From Entamoeba invadens IP1 (Eukaryota; Evosea; Mastigamoebida; Endamoebidae), in NCBI RefSeq assembly GCF_000330505.1, contig NW_004443648.1, positions 7,767-45,098 on the forward strand: DNA of 37,332 nt. Direction: 5' to 3'. Below, in pieces: positions 1 to 9,238 of this stretch. The position numbers were made by a program, and so were the translations under genes. Below the pieces are notes generated by a model. It was not told the DNA's origin. It ran no database searches and was given only the letters and a program-made list of their open reading frames with translations. Each line of letters begins with the position of its first letter. The stretch's first letter is position 1.

Positions 1-800
1 GTCAATTGTGGACATTATGATTTTAACAGTTGTTTTTTGTTGGGAATTATTCAAATGGAATATGTGTAAACAATATAAAGAATTATTGTTTTAAAAATAA
101 ATGATAATTTCAAGTAAAAAGAATTTTTTTAAAAAATTGTTATTTATTAATTAATAATAATATAGTTTAAATATTCAATTATTGTAATATTTAACCTTTA
201 CCCAACTTAAACTTCTGATAATGAATATTTTTTATTATCAATTTTGAACGTGTTATAAAAAATTATAATCTTTTTTATTACACGTTCAATTTTTAGTTTT
301 AAAAAAATAAAGTAATAAATTTTTGAACTTAGCTTTTGTTTTGTGAATATTTCATTAATTAACACTTTTCTAACCGAATACCATATTAAAAAAGGTTAAG
401 TAAAATATTATTTGTCTTAAAACTTGTTTTTTTTTTATTTTTCTCAAGAAACCCCTTCAAAACCGAAACTTGCCAACGGACAGTTTTATTTTATTTATAT
501 AAAGTATGAATTAAGACTAAATTACCTAAGAATTCGACCAAAAACGTCTTGAATAACAATACAAAGAACAATAATAATTTTAAACCTATATTTTAACTAC
601 AAAATAGGTTTGTGGTAATACTTTTCTCGTGATAAAATTTTTCATCTTTTGCAATCAATTGCCAATGATTGTTTCAATCATCTCTTTTTCTAGTCCTTTG
701 TTGAAAAAACTAAAAAAACAGTAAAACAAAACAATGATTTATCTAATCATTATTCACTTGGAGTTTTTCGCTTGGATTTTTTTTCTTTTCGTCGTTTTTG
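1..800. other. AT-rich spacer, no gene seen
   Basis: This stretch is dominated by A/T homopolymer runs, with stops in all frames, and no ORF or RNA-gene signature is visible. Because it flanks the 3' side of the degenerate piggyBac transposase, it probably contains the terminal part of that element. I could not find a convincing terminal inverted repeat flanked by the TTAA target site expected for piggyBac. Confidence 0.5.
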
Positions 801-2705
801 TTACCAACACACTCTACACATGACGATAGAATGCGACAAACATACGTTTTGATCACAAAAAGAACACAATTCTTTTACGCTACTGGCTTTCGCTCCAATA
901 CAGAGATGACACTTTTCCCTCTCCCGACTAAATCTTCTTGTGTATTTTATTTTTTCGGGTGATTTTGACTCAATCCACCAATTTGAAAGACCGCACGCGT
1001 AAAACATTCTTTTTTCTATTTTGTTTTTTTCATCCCATTTTTGAGTCGACGTTTGATGTAATTTTCAGAAAGCTGTTTTGACAAATTAACAAGAAAGTCG
1101 AAATGGTTGTTTTGTTTGCATTCTTTAAACATTCCATATACATTTGTTGTAACACAATCCAAAATATTTTGAAAAACGACCATATTGTATCGACGTGTTT
1201 TCGTTTTTGTCGTATATTGTTGACAAAGAAAATCATAAGTGTCCACTGGAGTTTTACTATAATTATAAAGAACGTTTATTTCTGATTTAGACTTTGAAGA
1301 GTCTATAATCGTGACATTAAGAGCATTTGTTGCAATAATGACAGTTTTTGTTTTTGGGGGGTTGAATGAAGTTAAAAGAATGCCGTCTTTTTTCCAAAAT
1401 CGGATATTTTGTGGATTGGCTTCTTTATCTTTATAAAATTAAGTTTTTTGCGTTTTAATATTATCCATCTCCATTTTAATTTCATCAATTTTTTTGTTGT
1501 TTTCATCATCTTGTTTTTCGAATTTTTCCAATATTTCCCGATTTGGAGATTCTTTTGAAGATAACATTGCAACTTTTTGAAAAAGTTTTTCTTCTTTTTT
1601 CTTCAATAATTCCATTTTTTTCAAAATATTTTTTTCAGACTTGAATATTTCTTTTTCTGCCATTGAATTTTGTTTGGCCTCTTTTGGGATATTAGTACTT
1701 CGTTGGTTCAGAGTGCCAATATACCCAATTTTTTCCTTTTCAAGCTTGCCAATTACATTTATTGTTGTAAAGTAATTGTCGCTTTGAAGTAAATATTCCA
1801 AAGATTGGGAATTTTTTGGAAGCAAATTTTCTATTAATTCCATAACAACAGACTCTCCATGGTGATATTCTTCTTTTGGAGTAACTTTCCCGATCAATTG
1901 GTCTTTCTTCCCCTCATACATTGTCATCCCAACACACAATTTTTTATAGTATGTACAAATACAATAAAATTTCAACCCCCTATTATTGGTTTTTGTGAGC
2001 AGTATTGGATTGCCTTGCAACGACCTTTGAACCCAAAAATTCTTTCATCTACACAAACAAGTTGACCGGGAGTACAAATATTGGTAATATTACGGGAAAA
2101 AATCCCAAATAATTCTTTGACTGCTGGAAAAACTGTTGTTGTTCTTCTTTCTTCTCTTGTGGCTTTAAGATCACAACGGAAACTTCTATATAGTTCATAG
2201 AATCTATTTCTTTCCATTACAATTCCGAAAAATGGACAGCCAAATTCTTGATTCCAAAATCGGGAAATTGGACCTTTCATTTGCATTGCCCCTATGTAAA
2301 TCAACACCCCATAAAACAACGAATTTCATCAGTGTCAGTGTTTTTCCAATTACCAATCAGTGTTTTTCCTTTTTCGTTGGTGCCAACAACAATCAAATCC
2401 ACAAATTCAGGAGAAACAATTTTTTCAAAACACTCTATTTCGGTAGAAAATGTCCCCAAAATTATCATCTTTCTATAGTTTTGATTCATTTTTGAAAAAT
2501 CTGCCTCCCCGAAAACAGGGTCTAATATTTCCCAATTTTGAATATTTTTGGTTTTTTCCTCTTGAGGTTGGGTTGAAAAAATAAATTCTTTTTCTGAATT
2601 TTTTTCTGGAACAATAATATTTTCACCAAAATTGATTTCTTGTGATATTTCATTCTCATCGTCACTAGAATAATAGACTGGTTCTTCAGGTAATTCAATT
2701 TCCAT
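801..2705 (-). pseudogene. piggyBac-family transposase, frameshifted remnant
   Basis: The minus strand encodes consecutive pieces of a piggyBac (DDE_Tnp_1_7) transposase in different frames: an acidic N-terminus (2705-2301), the catalytic core start (2319-1972), the core middle (2020-1439), a third-aspartate segment (about 1405-1016) and a Cys-rich tail (1007-801). All three catalytic aspartate contexts are recognisable: VDERIFGFKGR, QSDNYFTT and PVDTYDFL followed by KTRRY. The tail has CxxC pairs typical of the C-terminal zinc-binding domain of the family. Frame changes near 2310, 1980, 1440 and 1010 break the reading frame, and the joins lack the GTTTGT introns used elsewhere here. I therefore call it an inactive copy. 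A Lys/Glu-rich stretch of about 60 residues lies between the second and third aspartates, longer than expected for the family. Complete piggyBac elements are known from E. invadens. Confidence 0.85.
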
Positions 2706-2811
2706 TTGAATAAAAACGATTTAAAATATAAGAAAAAATATCCCAAATCAATTATTTCATGTAAAAAATTCAAATAAAAAAGTACATTTGGTCAAAATAA
2801 ATATAAATATT

Positions 2812-3017
2812 CAGTCTAAACGTTGTCCACTCTCCAATGTTGTCTGAACATTTTTGGACCATCAAAACTGGAATATTTCGGGAAACAATTCGACACATTT
2901 CAAAAACACTGTTTCATAATTTTTATTGGGATTTCAACGTTTTTTCCCTAATTATCAATCTTTTCACCTTATTTTGTGTAAAATTTTGTCAAATGGACAA
3001 CGTTTTTAGACAGACTT
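2812..3017. mobile_element. MITE-like inverted-repeat element (copy 1)
   Basis: The left end reads CAGTCTAAACGTTGTCCA and the right end, reverse-complemented, reads AAGTCTGTCTAAAAACGTTGTCCA, so the two ends form imperfect terminal inverted repeats about 206 bp apart. A TA dinucleotide directly follows the right end (3018-3019), and a TA lies two bases outside the left end. The interior has no coding capacity. It shares a subterminal block (TTTTGGACCAT then GGAAT and TTCGG, 2852-2881) with a second element at 16983-17162. The TA flank and CAGTC-type termini suggest a Tc1/mariner-derived non-autonomous element. It sits 106 bp upstream of the piggyBac transposase start and might instead be an unrelated nested insertion. 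Confidence 0.55.
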
Positions 3018-3350
3018 TATAACTTTTTATCTTAGTCAGCAAATGGATTCTTTTGGTAAAAAAAAGAAAAATAAATACCCGTTGGATAGATTAGGATACG
3101 AAGGTGTTAATTGTTAAATTTAAAATTATAATCAGTTTTAAAGTAATTTATAAAATTGTTAGAAAAAACAAATAAAAAAATGTTTTTTTATTTATAAAAA
3201 AAAATAAAATATAATAAAAATTTACAAAAAAACAACTTTTTATTAAAAAAGTATAGTAAATATATAGCAAAAATAACTAAAGTAAAAACTACAAACCCTT
3301 TGTAATTTTGCTTTTTTTTCAGTTTAGGAAAAAATGTGAAACACTGGAAG

Positions 3351-3358
3351 TATAAATA
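3351..3358 (+). promoter_or_regulatory. TATA-like element upstream of Mot1 gene
   Basis: TATAAATA lies 37 nt before the Mot1 ATG. Entamoeba core promoters carry a TATA-like element about 30 nt before transcription start, and 5' leaders are very short, so this position fits. The assignment is by position and sequence only. Confidence 0.4.
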
Positions 3359-3387
3359 AACAACGCAAAAACCAGAATGAAGAGAAA

Positions 3388-6300
3388 ATGTCAAGACTCG
3401 ACAAATTACTAGACCTGATCGAAACCGCGCCCACTTCAGCTGCACGTCGCGCGGCTGCGCTGCAGCTTGGAGAGATCATTAGTACAAAGCCAGAAGAAAT
3501 AGGAAGGCTTCTCACACGTATTTACCCATACACGATCCACAAAAAGTTGGAAACAAGAACTGCTGCAGGGATTGCAGTTGAAGCAATGGCTAAAAATGTC
3601 CCAGCTGTTCGTTGCACGAGCCCAACCGATGAATGGACATTTGACAATTTCAACTTGGAAAAGCGAATAGGAGAACATAGGGTTCTTTTGGCCAGTGAGG
3701 AAGAAACCAAAAAAATTGTACCTGTTGAATTTGTCGCGAACGAAAAATTAAGTAAACGACAGAAATTGTCGATGAAACGGAAAGCGAAAATGAAACAAGA
3801 AAAAGAGGTAGAAGTTGTTGAAAAAGTTGAGAAAATGGATTTTACGTGCGAAGGTTGGCCGTTCCAGAAGTTTTGTGAAAAATGCTTGGAGAATGTTTTT
3901 GACGCGCGGTGGGAAATTAGACATGGAGCGGCCATCAGTTTAAGAGAAGTAATTCGATCTCAAAGTCGCTCACTAACCACAGAATGGAAAATTGATTTGA
4001 CGCTCAAACTACTTGTTGTTGTTTCATTGGACAGATTTGGAGATTTTATATCGGATACCGTCATTGCTCCGGTGAGAGAAACTTGTGCTCAAGTTATTGG
4101 GATTTCACTTCAAAACATTGGAAATGTCGACAAGTTTGTTACGCTTATATGTCAGATGTACCACAAAGAAGAGTGGGAAATCAAACACGGGGCATTATTG
4201 GTGATGAAGTATGTTGTTGCAATTATCGACAAGAAAAACGTTCAACCACTATTTGTAACGGTAAAACCAATGTTGTTGGAAGCTTTGACTGATGTCAAAC
4301 ATGACGAATCTGTTGCGGTTGCTGCGGAGGTCATGAGAGAGTTGGTTGATGTGATGAAAACTGATAGAGAGTTGATACAAACATTACGAGAGATGCTATG
4401 GGATGTTTTAGAGGAGTTGGATGAATTAACAGCTTCTGCGAACAATGTTTTGCAATTGCTTGAATGTGTTGATAAAATTGCTGCAGAACAAACACCAATT
4501 CCACTAGAAACCCTAATTGATGAATATATCCCAAAACTTTTGACATTTTCTGGACACGTCCTGGCCAGTGTGAGGACTGCAGTGATGGAAACGTATTCAT
4601 CTATTTTATCCCAAATTTTACAACAACTTTCAATTGAAAAACAGAAGAGAAATATCCCGCCAAGTGGAGTTTCTTTAGAAAATTTGTTTTTTCAATGTTG
4701 TGCAGAAATTGTTGCGGAAGGTAACGATTATTCTCCAAGTGTTGATGACCTTCTAAGCGATGAAATTAAAAGTGAAATGCCGCATAACTCACGACTTTTA
4801 AAACATGCAGTGATGAACGCTGAATTGGTTTTAACGATTGTGAGTTATGCATTTCCACGAAGTGTGTCAAAAATAGTTGGAGAATTGCCCAAGTTATTGA
4901 GAATTTTTGAAATAGGTGTCAGGGGGTTGGTTGATAAAAAGGTGATATCTTACATTTCCAAAGTCCGTCGTGATGCTCCCGTTGAAAATCAAAAAAGGGA
5001 ACGTATTGATGTTTTGTTTAATGGAGCTTTTGTTGTGTCGAAACTACTTTGCGTTGCTAAAAAAAATGGAGAAGATGGAGAAAATTATGTTGTTGACTCA
5101 ATGGTAACTCCACAATCCATTATGTTTGGAGCGTTGGTTGCTCAGATGAATGGAGATAACACCCGATTTATTAAGGTGAAGTTGGAAGAGATTTACAATA
5201 ATTATCACTATGAAGACCCAACTTCTTTTGATTGGAAGATTATTGTGGATAATTACAGAGAAATATCAGCGAAGTATAATCTTCCACAAGTGAACAACAC
5301 ACTAGAACTTGTTCAACAACTTGAAACAGTGAAAACAAAAGAACCAGAAAAAACACAAGTGGTTGAAACAATGCTTCAAAAGTATTTGGGTAACATCGAG
5401 GCTATTGTATCACGAACAAAAGCAACAATTTTGGGTGGAATTTTTCCAAAAGTTAACGACTTGAATATTTTATTCGAACCAATTCTGAGAGAAATTTCAC
5501 CTTTGTTGACAGAACATTTTTCAAAAATATTTCACACTATTTATAAGACACAACCAGATACACGAACATTGGGAATATTCTTTAATTTGCTGCTGAATTG
5601 GTTAAAAGGAAAATATGAAGTTGTAAGCGAGACAATCAACAGTGGAGAAATCAATTTCTATAAAATAGACCCTCCATATTCTTTGCACTTTTTCATGAAA
5701 TTTTTGGCACAACACGAGGAGTACCATCCATACCTCCTTTCGATTTTAACACCACTACTCACAAAAGCTCCACCTAAAGACCCAACATCATCATTATATT
5801 TCATATTTTCTATCATGGTGTTGCCTTTCTTGCCAACATGTCCTTTGCATGTAGACCATTTGAAAACACTTTTGACAGACATCGACAGCGCACATGCATA
5901 TCTAATTGCTACAACTCTCTCAAGATTGTTAAGACTTCATAAAGATATTCTTTCGATATTTATCACTTTAATATACCCACAACTCTCTGTGACATCAACA
6001 ACACTCAACGCAGCACTCCATATATTCCATTATATGTGTTTGTCTCCTTCAATGGCAACATTACTTATACCAATATTTCCACTCTTGATCACACCATTTT
6101 TATCTGTGATGAACTCGAACCACGAGAACACAGTGAGGAGACTTGGAGCACAGTGTTTCAGTGTAGTATTACGATACTTGCCATTGCATGTGACGCCACC
6201 AGCAGATTTGCCCGACAACTTGAAGAATGAAATTGAACAGAGAAAGATATTCATCTCCTTTTTGTTTGACGGAGTTAGGAGCCAGTCCATTGCACAATTC

Positions 6301-7962
6301 GCTGTGTTTAATCACCCAATCAATGGAAAGTTACGGCCTTATCAATTGGACGGTATTTCATGGTTACTATTTCTTAATAAGTACTGTATCAACGGGATTT
6401 TGTGTGATGATATGGGTCTTGGGAAAACATTACAAACGTTGTGTATGCTTCTGACTGTTCATGCAGAAGCGGAGTATCCGAGTATGATAGTGTGTCCACC
6501 AACACTTACTGGTCATTGGAAGCACGAAATCGAAGCATTCATTAACACAAACGATTTAAAGGGGATTATATACTCTGGCAGTGCAAAGGAAAGAATCCAT
6601 ATTTTGAGTGGATTGAAGAGTAAAGACATTTTGATAGCTTCATATGAGATGATCAGACATGACCTTGATTCCTTCAAGAACAAACGGTTTACATATTGTG
6701 TACTTGACGAGGGGCACATCATTAAAAATCCAAAAACAAAATTGACCCAAGCTGTGAAACAAATTATGTCACTTCATCGACTCATTTTGACTGGAACACC
6801 AATCCAAAACAACGTATTGGAGTTATGGTCATTGTTTGACTTTTTGATGCCAGGGTTTTTAGGCACTGAAAAGGAGTTTTCGGAAAGGTACTCAAAACCA
6901 ATTTTAGCCGCAAAAGATTCTGCAAGCCCAGAGGATCAGGAGAGGGGAGTAATTGTGATGGAGAAATTACACAGACAAGTTCTTCCGTTCATATTGAGAA
7001 GACTGAAAGAAAGTGTGTTACAAGACTTGCCACCCAAAATTATTCAAGATTATTATTGTGATATGAGTCCAGTCCAGAAAATGTTATACCAAGAGTTTGA
7101 ATCAACCAATGATGTTGAAGAAATGGTCCAGAAAAAGGATGAAAGTGCAAAGCAGAAGAACCACATTTTCCAGATTTTAACGTATTTCCGAAGATTGTGT
7201 GTCCACCCGAAACTGGTATTGGACGACAACCACCCGATGAAGGCAAAAGTCGATGCTTATTTGAAAGCCGAGGGGAAGACTATTGATGATATTTCGAATT
7301 CCCCAAAACTTCTTGCATTGGAGGAGTTGCTTAAAATGTGCAACATAGGGAAAGACGGAGAACATCGAGTACTTATTTTTGCTCAATTGAACGTAACATT
7401 GGAACTTATTGAGGAACAGATATTCAAGAAGTCATTTCCATATATTTCATATTATCGATTAGATGGTTCTGTCCCGACTCACAAAAGAACTGAAATCGTC
7501 GAGAAATTCAAAAATGATCCGACAATAGATGTGCTGTTATTAACAACACGTGTTGGAGGGCTTGGACTCAACTTGACCGCTGCGGACATCGTTATATTTA
7601 TGGAACACGACTGGAACCCAACAAAAGATTTACAAGCAATGGACAGAGCGCACCGACTTGGACAAAACAAAGTTGTCAACGTGTATAGACTGATTGTCAG
7701 ACAGACGCTCGAGGAAAGAATCATGAATCTTCAAGAATTCAAGACTAAAATAGCGAATACTGTTGTCACAAGAGAAAATGAAACTTTTGCCGGGATGAAC
7801 GCAGGGAGTTTTGTGGAACTCTTCGACTCAAAAGAAGAGAAAAAGCCCGAGAAAAAGAACGAAAAGGGAATTTCTGCTTTGCTTACATCACTTGGCGACT
7901 GGGACGAAGGTGCATATGGAAACGAATTCGACCTGGCTTCGTTTGTTGGAAAAAGTAAATGA
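3388..7962 (+). CDS. MOT1: Mot1/BTAF1-type TBP-associated SNF2 ATPase
   Basis: This 1524-residue nuclear protein matches Mot1/BTAF1, the Swi2/Snf2 ATPase that strips TATA-binding protein from DNA and redistributes it. The N-terminus (MSRLDKLLDLIETAPTSAAR, then LGEI and RTAAG) is the conserved first HEAT repeat of the family, and helical HEAT-type repeats fill roughly residues 1-950. The ATPase follows: motif I DDMGLGKT at 1007-1014, motif II DEGH at 1107-1110, LTGTPIQNN after it, and motifs V-VI including QAMDRAHRLGQ at 1416-1426. The C-terminal GDWDEGAYGNEFD tail is also typical. It is shorter than the roughly 1850-residue yeast and human proteins, the reduction being in the HEAT region. The first ATG in frame is used and has a TATA-like box 37 nt upstream. 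No intron is needed. Confidence 0.96.
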   Translation: MSRLDKLLDLIETAPTSAARRAAALQLGEIISTKPEEIGRLLTRIYPYTIHKKLETRTAAGIAVEAMAKNVPAVRCTSPTDEWTFDNFNLEKRIGEHRVLLASEEETKKIVPVEFVANEKLSKRQKLSMKRKAKMKQEKEVEVVEKVEKMDFTCEGWPFQKFCEKCLENVFDARWEIRHGAAISLREVIRSQSRSLTTEWKIDLTLKLLVVVSLDRFGDFISDTVIAPVRETCAQVIGISLQNIGNVDKFVTLICQMYHKEEWEIKHGALLVMKYVVAIIDKKNVQPLFVTVKPMLLEALTDVKHDESVAVAAEVMRELVDVMKTDRELIQTLREMLWDVLEELDELTASANNVLQLLECVDKIAAEQTPIPLETLIDEYIPKLLTFSGHVLASVRTAVMETYSSILSQILQQLSIEKQKRNIPPSGVSLENLFFQCCAEIVAEGNDYSPSVDDLLSDEIKSEMPHNSRLLKHAVMNAELVLTIVSYAFPRSVSKIVGELPKLLRIFEIGVRGLVDKKVISYISKVRRDAPVENQKRERIDVLFNGAFVVSKLLCVAKKNGEDGENYVVDSMVTPQSIMFGALVAQMNGDNTRFIKVKLEEIYNNYHYEDPTSFDWKIIVDNYREISAKYNLPQVNNTLELVQQLETVKTKEPEKTQVVETMLQKYLGNIEAIVSRTKATILGGIFPKVNDLNILFEPILREISPLLTEHFSKIFHTIYKTQPDTRTLGIFFNLLLNWLKGKYEVVSETINSGEINFYKIDPPYSLHFFMKFLAQHEEYHPYLLSILTPLLTKAPPKDPTSSLYFIFSIMVLPFLPTCPLHVDHLKTLLTDIDSAHAYLIATTLSRLLRLHKDILSIFITLIYPQLSVTSTTLNAALHIFHYMCLSPSMATLLIPIFPLLITPFLSVMNSNHENTVRRLGAQCFSVVLRYLPLHVTPPADLPDNLKNEIEQRKIFISFLFDGVRSQSIAQFAVFNHPINGKLRPYQLDGISWLLFLNKYCINGILCDDMGLGKTLQTLCMLLTVHAEAEYPSMIVCPPTLTGHWKHEIEAFINTNDLKGIIYSGSAKERIHILSGLKSKDILIASYEMIRHDLDSFKNKRFTYCVLDEGHIIKNPKTKLTQAVKQIMSLHRLILTGTPIQNNVLELWSLFDFLMPGFLGTEKEFSERYSKPILAAKDSASPEDQERGVIVMEKLHRQVLPFILRRLKESVLQDLPPKIIQDYYCDMSPVQKMLYQEFESTNDVEEMVQKKDESAKQKNHIFQILTYFRRLCVHPKLVLDDNHPMKAKVDAYLKAEGKTIDDISNSPKLLALEELLKMCNIGKDGEHRVLIFAQLNVTLELIEEQIFKKSFPYISYYRLDGSVPTHKRTEIVEKFKNDPTIDVLLLTTRVGGLGLNLTAADIVIFMEHDWNPTKDLQAMDRAHRLGQNKVVNVYRLIVRQTLEERIMNLQEFKTKIANTVVTRENETFAGMNAGSFVELFDSKEEKKPEKKNEKGISALLTSLGDWDEGAYGNEFDLASFVGKSK

Positions 7963-8065
7963 GTATGTTCGTTGTTTTGATTAATCAAACAAAGGGATAC
8001 ACTTGATTATAGAACTCTATAATTGTTAAAAATGAAAAATTAAGAATTCTAGATTTAGTAAGAAC

Positions 8066-8650
8066 ATGACATCTATTCAATGTAAAATACTTTTGGTTGG
8101 AATGTCGGGTGTGGGAAAGTCGCGAATAAAAATCAGGTTTGTACAAGGACATTTTGTTGAAGTGTACGACCCAGTAATGGAAGATCCTTACTTTGTTGAT
8201 CTTCCTGTCGACAAGAACATGACAGCCACAATTGAAGTTTTGGACAGTGGAGAGTCCGAATGTGAGTATACAGCGCTTAGAGACCAATACTACAAAAGAT
8301 CGAATGGGTACATTTACGTCTACTCCATTACATCAAATGAGTCTTTCGTCACGTTGGAACATTTCAGACAACAAATTTACAGTGTGAAAGACGCGGATTA
8401 TTCCGAACAATTTCCAGCAGTTCTATGTGGAAATAAATGCGATCTTGAAAGTGCAAGAGAAGTAAAAACAGAAAGCGGCTTAAATTTGGCTCAAGAGTGG
8501 AACATTCACTTTTTTGAGTCATCTGCTAAAAGTGGTGTTAATATAGGAATTTTATTTGGAGAAGTCTCGAAACAAATAGCTTTAAAAACAAAAAACATAC
8601 AAAAATCAATTATTAAAAAAACAAGTTCTAAAACGTGTTTATTAGTGTAA
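8066..8650 (+). CDS. Atypical Ras-like small GTPase
   Basis: This is a 194-residue Ras-superfamily protein. The P-loop GMSGVGKS is at residues 12-19, the guanine-specificity motif NKCD at 123-126, the SSAK (G5) motif at 152-155, and the protein ends in CLLV, a CaaX-type prenylation box preceded by lysines, so membrane attachment is expected. Two nucleotide-sensing elements are abnormal. The effector loop reads YDPVMEDPY, putting valine 37 where Ras has the invariant Mg-binding Thr35. The DTAGQEEY switch II start is replaced by DSGESECEY (residue 60 on), one residue longer and without the catalytic Gln61. It is therefore probably slow or unable to hydrolyse GTP by the normal route. It follows Mot1 on the same strand after about 100 bp. 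The first ATG is used and no intron is evident. Confidence 0.9.
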   Translation: MTSIQCKILLVGMSGVGKSRIKIRFVQGHFVEVYDPVMEDPYFVDLPVDKNMTATIEVLDSGESECEYTALRDQYYKRSNGYIYVYSITSNESFVTLEHFRQQIYSVKDADYSEQFPAVLCGNKCDLESAREVKTESGLNLAQEWNIHFFESSAKSGVNIGILFGEVSKQIALKTKNIQKSIIKKTSSKTCLLV

Positions 8651-9238
8651 GGTGTTAATCCAAACTATTCTTAATTTTATACATTGACAATCATTTCAAA
8701 ATTACATTAGTATATTCAAAAACAACAAAATTGTTATTTAATTATTACTTTTTTTCTTAAAAATTCATTCAAAATGAACAATTTATATATTTTACTATTT
8801 TTATTAAAAAACAAAATATTTATAAAATTAATAAAAAATTATTATTCAAAAAACAAATCAAATGTGATACTTATTATCGTCATTGAGTGTTAATATAAAG
8901 AAAGTGTAGTGTTCAATTTTGTTGAACTTTTAAACTTCAACTTTTTGAATGTTGAATATTTTATTCAAATTAAATACATTGTTTGTTCAATAATAATAAG
9001 TGGGAAAATGGAAATAATGTTTTTGCTATCATTTTGAAAAATAAACAAGAAAAATCCACAACAAAAACATCTTATCATTAGATCAACATAGTTGAACTTG
9101 AAAGTATAGAATTGCGACAGTGCTTTAAGAATACATAAGAACAATAATTGTTTGCTTATTTAGTTTGATGGTTAATTTAAAATAATTTAATAATACGATA
9201 TAATAGCTATAAAAGTTTTTTTTAATTGCAAATTAAAC
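8651..9238. other. Intergenic spacer with no gene
   Basis: This is AT-rich DNA with many short TTGAA/TTCAA runs around 8920-9000. No ORF, tRNA-like box or strong repeat is visible. The last 40 bases hold the likely core promoter of the downstream sulfatase. Confidence 0.5.
9208..9215 (+). promoter_or_regulatory. TATA box of alkyl sulfatase gene
   Basis: TATAAAAG begins 31 nt before the ATG at 9239, the spacing expected for an Entamoeba TATA-like element with a very short 5' leader. It is assigned by motif and position only. Confidence 0.45.

Noticed and set aside
3377..3388. Upstream ATG at 3377 as the Mot1 start
   Set aside because: It is 11 nt upstream and out of frame with the Mot1 coding sequence; the conserved HEAT N-terminus begins at 3388.
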